A DNA stretch of 20,000 nt from NCBI RefSeq assembly GCF_000499385.1, contig NW_013654213.1, positions 1 through 20,000 of the forward strand, in the 5' to 3' direction. This stretch comes from Eimeria necatrix (Eukaryota; Apicomplexa; Conoidasida; Eucoccidiorida; Eimeriidae). The notes under the pieces are model-generated. The model was not told the DNA's origin and ran no database searches. It saw nothing but the letters and a program-made list of their open reading frames with translations. A program made the position numbers and the translations under genes. This document shows positions 10,247 through 18,559 of this stretch, in pieces; the first letter of the stretch is position 1; each line of letters starts with the position of its first letter.

Positions 10247-10788
10247 CTGCTGTTGCTGCCACTGCTGCTGCTGCTATTGCTGCTGCTGCTGCTATTGCTG
10301 CTGCCGCTGCTTTCTTTGCGGATGAAACTGCTGCAGCATCTGCTAATGCTAATGCTGATGCTACTGTTGCTCCTGCTGCTGCTTCTGCTGCTGCTGCCGC
10401 TGCTACTGCCTGCTGCTGCTGTTGCTGCCATCCCGCAGTCGCTGCTGCTGCGTTTGCTGCTGCGCCTCCAGCTTGTGCCGCTGCTGCTGCCCTGGAGCCA
10501 TGAAAGCCAGCCCCCCTGCTGCTACTTGCTGCTGCCGCTGCCAAGCCGCTTCTCTTACCTGTTGCTTCTGCTGCTGCTGTAAATGGTGCTGCTGCTGCTG
10601 CTGCTACTGCTACTGCTGCTGCTGCTACTGCTGCTGCTGCTGCTGCGCTGCAGCCATGGGTGCCACTCCCTCTGCTGCTGCGCTGTCTACCAGCGGGGGA
10701 TATGCTGCTTATTACGAACAACAAATGCAAATCGCCAAGACTTTTTTCATACACGTAGACGCAGCAGACCCAGATGTCCAGTCAGCCA

Positions 10789-10826
<38 letters not shown>

Positions 10827-11475
10827 AAATGCTGCTGCTGCTACTGCGAACGCCGCTGCTGCACATGCTGCTGCTGCTGCAAACGGTGCCGCCGGGCATG
10901 CGGCTGCTGCAAACACCGCCGCTTCAAATGCTGATGCTGCTGCTGCTGCTGCTGCTGCAAGTGCTAGGGGAGCTGCTGCTGCGGGGATTGCTGCTGCAAG
11001 CGTTGTTGCTTCGAACGCTGCAGCAGCAAATGCTAAAGGGGCGGCTGCTGCTGCTGCTGCAGGAAGGCGTGTCTCCGCTGCTGCTGACGTTGCTGCTGCG
11101 TGGTTGCTGCACTCCTGCTGTGCTGCTGCCGTCATCAGTCCCACTGGTGCTGCTGCTGCTGCTACTGCTGCTGCTGCTGCTGCTGCTGCAGGACTGCCCT
11201 GTCGAGTAACAGCAAAGTCTTTGCCAGCACAGAAGTCGCTAGCTACCTGACCATCTCCACAAACAACTACATCACCAACGCGTGGTTTACTTCCAGTAAG
11301 CAGCAGCAACAGCAGCAGCAGCTGCAGCAGCAGCAGCTGCTGCTGCTGCTGCGTGCCGATGCTAGAGGCAGTAGCCACAACGTGCCCAGAAGCAGCAGCA
11401 GCAGCAGCTGCTGCTGCTGCTGCATTGCACGCTTGCGAGCATCGCGAGTGCAGTGGCACCGTAGTTGCGGCGTGC

Positions 11476-11515
<40 letters not shown>

Positions 11516-11676
11516 CAGCAGCAGGTTTGTTTGCTGCTGTGCTGCAGCGGGCTCTGCTGCACTGCTGATTACTCCCCAAGTGACGCAGCTGTCAACGACT
11601 TTAATCAACGCAGGCAAAAGCGACACAGGAGTCTGGACAGACACCAACGGATCATCTATCACCCAGGTGCAAAATA

Positions 11677-11731
<55 letters not shown>

Positions 11732-12039
11732 TGGTTGTTGCGCCTGCTGTTGCTTCTGCTGTTGTTATTGCTGCTGGTGCCACTGCTTTTGCTGCTGCTG
11801 CGTTTGCTTTTGCTGTTACTGCTGTTGCTGCTGTGCTCTTCCCGCTGGTGGTGATGGTGCTGCTGCAGCTGCTGCTGCTTAGTTTGCTGCTAGAAGTGGT
11901 GGGGGCGCTGCTGCTGCTGCTCTGCTGCTCTTTCTTCTGGATATGGTAATGGTGCTGCTGCTGCGCGGCTCACTGTTGCTGTTGGCAGGGCTCCTGAGGC
12001 TGCTCGTTCTTCTGCTGATGCTGCTGTTGCTTCGGATCG

Positions 12040-12097
<58 letters not shown>

Positions 12098-15000
12098 CGT
12101 TTTGCTTGTGCTGCTGCTGCTACTTCTGCTGCAGCTCGCGCTGTGGCGCTTGCGATGCTGCTGACCTCGCTGGTATTGCTGCTGTTGCGGCTGTTGCTGC
12201 TTATCGCTGTTGCTGTTGTTGCTGCTGTTTCTGCTGCTGCTGTGGCTGCTGCTGCCGTCGCCGCTGCTGCTGCTGCTGCTGTCCCTGTCTGTTGCTGCAG
12301 TTTTGCTGCTGCAATTTTGCCGCTGCAGCTGCTTGCTGTTGCCTTCGTCTTTGCGACGTCCGTAGCTAGCTAGCTTGCTACTCAGCAAGCTCGCTGGCTA
12401 GCTCGCTAGCTAGCTATTCCACTACATAGCTAGCTAGCTAGCCAGCTAGCTACTTGGCTTGTTTACAGCCTCTCTCCCTAGCGGCCGCGAGCTGGCGAAT
12501 TAGGCTGCTTGAATGGCTAGCTAAGAAAGTAGCTTGCTGGCCTTCTATTTATACATATGGCTAGCTAGCTAGCTAGCTAGGCAGCTAGCTAGCTAGCCAG
12601 CTAGCTAGCCAGCCAGCTAGCTAGCCAGCCAACTAGCCGGCTGGGCAGTGTGGGGTCTTCTTGCTTACAGGGAGTAGATTTCATGTGCGGGGGCCTCGAC
12701 ACCTTCGTGTACACTGTTGGCCTGACAGTGAGCCTGAAACCCTAAACCCTAAACCCTAAACCCTAAACCCTAAACCCTAGTTTACAGCTGGCGAGATCGT
12801 TGGGCCGCATGGCTTTTCGTTTCTGTTTAACTGCAGCAGAACAGCTCGCGAGGGATAGGAGGTAATATTCCTGTGGGCAATAGGCTCAGGGTTTAGGGTG
12901 TAGGGACCAGGGTTTAGGGTTTAGGGTTTAGGGTTTAGGGTTTGTGCACAGGCAAGAAACGCAAGCTTCACTCCTCAAGTCTACTGCAGCAACAGCAAAT
13001 CGAAAGGCTGCGCAGGCATTAAAGAACTTAATGAGGAGCTGAACCTTGAGAGGCCTCCCTCGGTAATGATGGCAGGTACGCTCTAGGGTTTAGGGTTTAG
13101 GGTTTAGGGTTTAGGGTTTAGGGTTCAGGGTTAATGCGTTTGAGGTTTTGAAGTTGCCGCAGAGGTAACGAAGGGGTGTTTCCAGATTTTAGGGAGCAGC
13201 TTTTGAGTTTAGCTAGCTTAGGGTTTGGTGTTTAGAGCCTGAGGCTTGGGGCATAGGGTTTAGGGTTTAGGGTTTAGGGTTTAGGGTTTAGGGTTTGGGG
13301 CTGGCTGCCACAGGGATTTCGTGCCACCCCAAAGGCACAGCTTTCGCACTCGTGTTTACCGACGGGACGGTTTTGGCGATGGGCGAGGCCACGCAAGGTG
13401 GGGAAATGACAACTGAAGTCAAGGTAAGGGTTTAGGGTTTAGGGTTTAAGGTTTAGGGTTTAGGGTTTAGGGTTTGGCTTTGTTTTGCTGGTGTCGCGCC
13501 TCCGTCAGCACTTGTCTTCGCCGAGAGAGCTCTGTGCAGCTGAATTGAGGGCACTCAAGAGCCAGGCATGGGCCTTTAGGGCCTAGGGTTTAGGGTTTAG
13601 GGTTTAGGGTTTAGGGTTTAGGGTTTAGGGTTTAGGGTCTGGCTGCCACAGAATGGCCTCGGGCGGTTTGATGCCGCGCGGAGCCAACGGGTGAAGTCCA
13701 TCGTCGCCTCTACGGGGGCATTTGCTGTTCTGCTGCAAAACGGAATAGTCTATGCTTGGGGAGACACGACTGTCGGTAGGGTTTAGGGTTTAGGGTTTAG
13801 GGTTTAGGGTTTAGGGTTTAGGGTTTGGGGGGCAGGGTTTAGGGTTTATTAGGCGCCTGGGGCTTGTCACTGACGCGGCTCTTCTTCTTCTTCGTTATTT
13901 CACTCTTTCCAGGAGAAGGCGACTAGCGAAGACCTGCGGTCTAGGGATCTGGGCTAGTGTTTAGGGTTTAGGGTTTAGGGTTTAGGGTTTAGGGCTTAGG
14001 GTTGAGGGTTTAGGGTTTAGGGCTTTTTGCTTACAGAGCGTGTTCTGCTGCAGGCGGGGAGCTGCCAAGCCCTGAGCCCAACGACGCGACAGAGCTCGTA
14101 GGCCTTTAGAACAATTAAAAGGACTCACCGTTCAGGGTTTAGGGTTTAGGGTTTAGGGTTTGGGGACCAAGACTTAGGGTTAAGGGTTTAGGGTTTAGGG
14201 TTTGTGCGGGCAGGTGGCAGCTGATGTAGGGTTTGCTGCCATGACAGGAGCTGGGAGAGTATACACTTGGGGCAAGGGTGTAGTCCTTCCGACTCGGCTG
14301 AGTACTGGCGAGTTTCAGGTGAGGGTTTAGGGTTTAGGGTTTAGGGTTTGGGGTCTAGGGTTCAGGGCTTGGGATTTGGAGCCCAGGTTTAGGGTTTAGG
14401 GTTTAGGGTTTAGGGTTTAGGGTTTAGGGTTTAGGGTTTAAAGGCTTGGCGCGTCTGTTTTCAGGCGGCATCAATTTGGGCTGAACGGGCCTGCTTTGCT
14501 GCCATCTCCACAACAGGCAAGCAAAAAGCACCTAGGGATTAGGGTTTAGGGTTTAGGGTTTAGGGTTTAGAGCTTGGGGTTAGGGTTTGCAGCTAGTGCA
14601 GCAGTTCGAAGGCAAACGCTGCATATGCCTCTAGCTTTTCAATGCAGGAGGACAAGGGTCTAGCGTTTTGCGACACAGCGCGTGAAGCCTAGGGTTTAAG
14701 GTTTAGGGTTTAGGGTTTAGGGTTTGGGGTTTAGGGTTTGGGCTCTGCAGGGGAACTGGCCGTGTGGGGCACCAGCACCAGCTCTTCCCCGTTTTGCAAC
14801 GAGGGTTTTGCTGCTTCTGAATCTGCTTCTTTCCAGTCTGTTAAGGAGAAGCTTTCATCGGGAGTCAAGAGTCCGGCAGCCCTAAACCCTAAACCCTAAA
14901 CCCTAAACCCTAAACCCTAAACCCTGAAGTCCCGGTTTCAGGGCCTGCAGAGTGGCTTGTAGGCTGCAGCTCAGGTTTGTTAGCTTGGACAGCAGTGGGT

Positions 15001-15972
15001 GTTTGTCTGTGTTTGCGACGAAACCCTCTAAACCCTAAACCCTCGAACTCAAACCCTAAACCCTAAACCCTAGGCCCTCACAACGGAATGCACAGGCCTC
15101 TGAGCGCAGCTATGAAGCACTGAATCGGGCCTGTGGCTGCCCGCGTTTGGTGGGCGCAGCTCGTGTTCCCGCCCTAGGGTTTAGGGTTTAGGGTTTAGGG
15201 TTTAGGGTTTAGGGTTTAGGGTTTAGGGTTTGGGCGTTGGGCGTTTCAGTGGTCCGTTTCAACGAAAAAGCAGCAGCAGCAGCTCGCCAAAAGGGCAGCA
15301 GCGAAGCCTCTGCAGGAAGTTGGGAATTAATTGCTTGGGGGGATTTGGAAGCTGGAGGTTCTGTGCCCAGCAACGTGCACTCCACTGCGAAAAACGGTGT
15401 CAAAAGTGAGGGTTTAGGGTTTAGGGTTTAGGGTTTAGGGTTTGGGGTTTAGGGTTTGGGGAGCCCCGCAGCAGTGCGTGCCGCGCTGCGAAGAACAGGG
15501 GCAAAAGCTAGGGTTTAGGGTTTTGGGATTAGGGTTTGGGGAAGAAGGGCTCGAGAGAGTTGGAGAGCCGCTTCCCAACACGGACTCGAGGGTTTGTGGA
15601 GGCTGAAACGAGGGTTTAGGGTTTAGGGTTTAGGGTTTAGGGTTTGGAGCCTGCAGGCCTGCACGCTACGGCTTCAGCTTTTCTGGTTGTTAACGAAGAA
15701 AACATTTTTGGGGTTTGGGGAGAACCAGCTTCCGGCGGCGGCAGTATACCTCTGGAACTCACTCACGAGCGTGGGCAGCTAGGGTTTAGGGTTTAGGGTT
15801 TAGGGTTTAGGGTTTAGGGTTTAGGGTTTGGAGTTTGATGCGCTGTGCCCGTGTTTTGCCCCGTTTCTGTTGGCGCTTTGCACTGGTCTCTTTGTTTCAA
15901 ATCATTTCTATTCTTTCATTTGCGCTATATATTTGTCATTTGTTTAAATATTATTTATTTTTAAATTTATGT

Positions 15973-16067
<95 letters not shown>

Positions 16068-18002
16068 TTCGTATTTTTATTTTTTCATGTTCATTTGTTA
16101 ATTTGTTCGTTTGCTGTACCTGTAGGGTCTGCTGGTATTTTGACGCTTATTCCTTTTTCTCTCCCCTAAACCCTAAACCCTGGACCCTAAACCCTAAACC
16201 CTAAACCCTAGATCCTGGTCACTAAACCCTAAACCCTAAACCCTGAAGTCGAAAGCCCAAACCCTAAACCCTCAGCCCAGGCCATTGACTTCTGGGGTGT
16301 ACCCGCAGGTCCAGTGGTCTTGAGAATTGCAAAAAGTGATTTTTGGGATCTTTTGGAACTTGAAAGTCCATTAAAACTCCTTTTGTTTCTTTTTTGAATT
16401 ATATTTATTTAAATGCCTTTTAAATTGCTTTTAAATTCCTTTTAAGTGCCGCTGTCTTCTCTTTTTTGCACTTTGCATTCTTCAACTTGCCCACTCTTCA
16501 GCCCCAGGTTTCGGGTGTATGTACAGGTCCAGTGGCCTCAGTCGAAGAACTCAACCGATCTTTTGTCATCATTTATACTTCTGGAGAAGTTTTGGTTTAT
16601 GGCCAAAACGGGGCGACGCTGTATTCGAGCGTTTCCGCTGCCTCCGTGAAAGACGGTACCCCCAAACCCTAAACCCTAAACCCTAAACCCTAAACCCTAA
16701 ACCCTAGGTGGGGCTTCAGCGGGGCTGCAGCCTGGCGAGCTGCCGGCAGCTGTGCGGCGGACCAACACGAGCCTCTCAAAGACGAACGACTTCACCGGCC
16801 TAGGGCCTACGGTTTGGGGTTTAGGGTTTAGGGTTTAGGGTTTAGGGTTTAGGGTTTAGGGTTTGCGGGCAGGCACTGTGAAGAAACTAGAAGCTGGAAC
16901 CTCCGTTGTGAGAGGCGTCGGCAACGGCAACTTCTTCTTGGGGGCCCTCGGGACTCCTTGCATTCCTGACAACTGGTCGGAGTGGGGTTTATGCAACGGC
17001 GGGCACGCAAACCCTAAACCCTAAACCCTAAACCCTAAACCCTAAACCCTAAACCCTGAACCCCAAAGTGGGGGCCACGGTCTGTGTGGCGGCGTGCCCG
17101 TTGCTACCTGGGCCGTCTGCAGGCAACTGGGGGATGCTGCGAAACATGGTCTACGCAGAAACCCTAAACACCAAACCCTAAACCCCAAACCCTAAACCCT
17201 AAACCCTAAACCCTGATCGGGTCGCCCTATGTGGAATATTGCAGCTGCTTGGGAAACCGCAAACGGGAGAGGATCATTGCCTTTGAAGAAAAGAATGGGG
17301 GTTCCTGCACAACCAACAGTAAACCCTAGACTCTAAACCCTAAACCCTAAACCCTAAACCCTAAACCCTAAACCTACACCACACAAACAACTCATCCTGC
17401 CCGGACTAGGCCTTCTGCAGGCACTGGGAAAACGGCCTAGGGTTAAAGGTCCAGGGTTTGGGGTTATAGGCTCACCTTTTTAGGGTTTAGGGTTTAGGAT
17501 CTAGGGTTTAGCGTCTAGGGTTTACGGTCTAGGGTTTAGGGTTTGTCTGCAGTTATCGGCTTGGAATCTTGTCGAGGTCCCCTTGCAACGGACGAGGAAT
17601 GCGCAAGTAAGTGATCGGGTCAAGGGTGCGGCGCCTAGGGTTTAGGGTTTAGGGTTAAGAGCTAAGGGTTTAGGGTTTAGGGTTTAGGGTTTAGGGCGGC
17701 ACCTCTAAGAAGCGTTCTGGTTTCAAGCTTGAGGTCATAGTAAAAAGGACTCGGCAACTTTCCGCCCCTGTCCTTTCACGGCGTAGGGTTCAGGGTTTAG
17801 GGTTTAGGGTTTAGGGTTTAGGGTTTAGGGTTTAGGGTTTAGGATGTTGGGCGCAGGGCTAGCAGCAGCAGAAGACTCCGAGACGGGCAGCAGCAACAAC
17901 TCTTCCCCCTCTCTTACTATTGAGGCCATTTTGGGGATCGTCTTTGCTGGAGTCGGGATCGTGCTTGTCATTGGCGTTGTTCTTTACCTTTGGAGCAGCT
18001 AG
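7431..18002 (+). CDS. Putative type I membrane adhesin: leader, SUEL-type lectin, RCC1-like propeller, TSP1, transmembrane helix (23 exons, 844 aa)
   Basis: Coding exons: 7431-7701, 8487-8624, 8866-8948, 9611-9671, 10115-10207, 10654-10780, 11192-11295, 11548-11666, 12671-12727, 12952-13075, 13314-13423, 13652-13775, 14054-14097, 14214-14318, 14465-14516, 14751-14870, 15250-15405, 15657-15770, 16527-16655, 16873-17002, 17245-17318, 17553-17606, 17857-18002. They total 2535 nt, every junction is in phase, and domain patterns run smoothly across junctions. Twenty introns are GT-AG; those after exons 15 and 20 use GC donors. The ATG has A at -3 and an in-frame TGA at 7401. The stop TAG (18000-18002) is the first unit of a GCTA array. 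Introns carry telomere-like, CTG/CAG, GCTA or AT-rich repeats, while exons are almost free of them. The domain order suggests a surface or secretory-organelle protein that binds glycans or host ligands; that role is inferred. I know of no named protein with this architecture. Least certain are exon 1, the ends of exons 18 and 20, and any missed mini-exon. Confidence 0.85.
7717..7980. repeat. Opposed telomere-like arrays in intron 1
   Basis: TTTAGGG units at about 7717-7822 (with degenerate copies such as TTTAGATTTTAGGG) are followed after about 60 bp by AAACCCT units at about 7885-7980. The two blocks are inverted relative to each other and could pair in the transcript. Confidence 0.95.
8036..8486. 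repeat. CTG array with CTGCTGCTCCCA minisatellite at the end of intron 1
   Basis: (CTG)n is interrupted periodically by CTCCCA or CTCCCG, giving approximate 12-18-bp higher-order units (best at 8280-8460). All six frames have long open stretches here. The reconstructed splice from 7701 to 8487, which restores a good lectin start, places it inside intron 1. Confidence 0.85.
8626..8859. repeat. Opposed telomere-like arrays filling intron 2
   Basis: AAACCCT units at 8627-8675 begin at the splice donor itself (T|GTAAACCC). After about 110 bp, TTTAGGG units at 8787-8859 run almost to the acceptor (CTCAG at 8861-8865). The arms are complementary and could form a long stem bringing both splice sites together. 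Confidence 0.95.
8952..9540. repeat. Intron 3 repeats: CAG array, purine/pyrimidine arms and CTG arrays
   Basis: A (CAG)n run at 8954-9011 is followed by an A/G-rich segment (9012-9067), CTG arrays (9138-9350, 9416-9490) and a T/C-rich segment (9490-9545). The A/G-rich and T/C-rich segments are imperfect reverse complements, sharing GTCAAAA, GACAAT and AAAGAAACAA. No coding exon was found inside. Confidence 0.8.
9672..10060 (+). other. Pyrimidine-rich body of intron 4
   Basis: After a consensus GTGAGT donor the plus strand is almost pure T with C, plus TTTTGC, TTTTC and ATTTTT motifs, for about 350 bp. Long Phe/Leu open frames here come from composition, not from a gene. Confidence 0.85.
10061..10101. 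repeat. TTTAGGG array at the 3' end of intron 4
   Basis: Five to six perfect units end 13 bp before the acceptor TGTGCAG at 10114. Confidence 0.95.
10212..12300. repeat. CTG/CAG arrays in introns 5 to 8
   Basis: Trinucleotide arrays at 10212-10315, 10360-10650, 10786-11190, 11300-11545 and 11677-12300 fill the introns around exons 6, 7 and 8. The array at 11300-11545 alternates CAG and CTG blocks, creating local inverted repeats. The three exons between them are free of long CAG runs. Confidence 0.85.
12362..12640. repeat. GCTA tetranucleotide array in intron 8
   Basis: Tandem and degenerate GCTA/GCCA units ((AGCT)n, self-complementary) surround a unique stretch at about 12450-12555. The array ends about 30 bp before the acceptor TTGCTTACAG at 12670. 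Confidence 0.9.
12782..12886 (+). other. Unique DNA inside intron 9, probably not an exon
   Basis: This stretch is flanked by TTTACAG and a GTAATATT, so it resembles an exon. In the phase needed to join exon 9 to exon 10 it does not fit, and one frame has an in-frame TAG before the donor. Joining exon 9 directly to exon 10 is phase-compatible and gives a continuous repeat. Confidence 0.6.
15973..16068. repeat. ATTT tetranucleotide array in intron 18
   Basis: About 23 TTTA units with one or two phase slips, embedded in AT-rich DNA (15895-16110). Confidence 0.95.
16295..16540 (+). repeat. Imperfect duplication of the exon 19 splice acceptor
   Basis: GGGTGTACCCGCAGGTCCAG at 16295-16314 and GGGTGTATGTACAGGTCCAG at 16513-16532 are followed by TGGTCT and TGGCCT. 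The second copy is the acceptor and start of exon 19. About 200 bp of AT-rich DNA lies between the copies. Confidence 0.8.
16959..17606 (+). other. Exons 20-22: thrombospondin type 1 domain
   Basis: Residues C740 to C795 match TSP1: WSEW (745-748), C751-x3-C755-x-G-x-R-x-R-x-R (CLGNRKRER), then GGSC (C775), C785 and C795, giving the six cysteines of three disulfides. TSP1 domains are the classic ligand-binding modules of apicomplexan adhesins. The arrangement needs a GC donor at 17003. An alternative donor at 17006 (GCAAACCC) with a 26-nt mini-exon at 17123-17148 is also in phase and would add three cysteines. Confidence 0.85.
17857..18002 (+). other. Exon 23: juxtamembrane stalk, transmembrane helix and stop
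   Basis: A Ser/Asn-rich stalk (about residues 802-816, with one NSS glycosylation sequon) precedes a hydrophobic helix from about 820 to 842, AILGIVFAGVGIVLVIGVVL then YLW. Only two Ser residues follow before the TAG. The cytoplasmic tail is thus nearly absent, unlike TRAP-family adhesins, whose longer acidic tails with a Trp connect to the glideosome. The TAG comes from the start of the adjacent AGCT array, so the C-terminus may have been set by the repeat. Confidence 0.85.
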
Positions 18003-18113
18003 CTAGCTAGCTAGCTAGCTGGACGGCTAGCTGGCTGGATGGCTAGCTAGCTGGATGGCTAGCTAGCTAGCTAGCTAGCTGGCTGGCTGGCTGGCTAGCT
18101 GGCTGGCTGGCTA

Positions 18114-18153
<40 letters not shown>

Positions 18154-18530
18154 GCTGGCTAGCTAGCTGGCCAGCGGGCTAGGCAGCTAATTAGCTAGCT
18201 AGCTAGCTTGCTAGATAGCCCCTGCCCTGGCTACCTAGCTAGCCGGGGCAGCAGCAGGGCAGTAGCTAGCTAGCTAGCTACTTGCTGCCTTAGCTAGCTA
18301 GCTAACTAGCTAGGCACCTATACAGGCAGGCAGATATCTGGCCAGAAATTGCGGCAGGCGGCTAGCTAGCCAGCTAGCTAGCTGTCTAGCGAAGTTGCTA
18401 GCTAACTGGGTAGCTCTAGGAATTGAGACTCGCTTGTGGCCCGCTGGCTAGCTAGCTGGCTAGCTAGCTAGCTAGCTAGCTTCTGGCCAGCTAGCTAGCC
18501 ATCTAGCTAGCCAGCTAGCTGGCTATCTGG
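18000..18530. repeat. Long GCTA/GCTG tetranucleotide array after the adhesin gene
   Basis: Mostly AGCT and GGCT units ((GCTA)n at 18000-18080, (GGCT)n at 18080-18150, mixed to 18530) with short unique islands. It contains the stop codon of the adhesin and the region where its 3' UTR must lie. No polyadenylation signal was evident within it. Confidence 0.95.
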
Positions 18531-18559
18531 GCGTGGGCTGAGAAGCTGCGGAGGCAGCT

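Larger units (their letters stand above)
11192..16958 (+). other. Exons 7-20: RCC1-like beta-propeller repeats
   Basis: The translated exons show a recurring pattern: V/A-x-hydrophobic, small residue, xFAxx, hydrophobic, xxGxxYxWG, then a Gly-rich loop. Clear copies include TAFALVFTDGTVLAMGEA, GAFAVLLQNGIVYAWGDT, GFAAMTGAGRVYTWGKG, CFAAISTTGELAVWGTS, SWELIAWGDLEAGG, SAFLVVNEENIFGVWGEP and SFVIIYTSGEVLVYGQNG. That makes at least seven good repeats, enough for a seven-bladed propeller, with weaker ones on both sides (from about residue 263). RCC1 repeats usually serve in the nucleus or cytosol as protein-interaction platforms; here they are followed by TSP1 and a membrane helix, suggesting an extracellular or luminal propeller. 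Exon borders often fall near repeat borders. One blade contains a small poly-Ala run from GCA repeats (about 15268-15282). Confidence 0.8.
12737..17849. repeat. Interspersed telomere-like arrays occupying introns 9-22
   Basis: Every intron from 12728 to 17856 carries TTTAGGG or AAACCCT arrays. G-strand only: introns 10 (13076-13313), 11 (13424-13651), 12 (13776-14053), 13 (14098-14213), 14 (14319-14464), 15 (14517-14750), 17 (15406-15656) and 22 (17607-17856). C-strand first, then G-strand: introns 9 (12728-12951), 16 (14871-15249), 19 (16656-16872) and 21 (17319-17552). C-strand only: intron 20 (17003-17244). G-strand then C-strand: intron 18 (15771-16526). Arrays are 4-8 units, mostly perfect, and many begin within 10 bp of the donor. 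Confidence 0.95.

Noticed and set aside
15835..16169. Leu/Phe/Ile/Tyr-rich frames in (TTTA)n resembling membrane proteins
   Set aside because: A pure product of the ATTT microsatellite inside intron 18.
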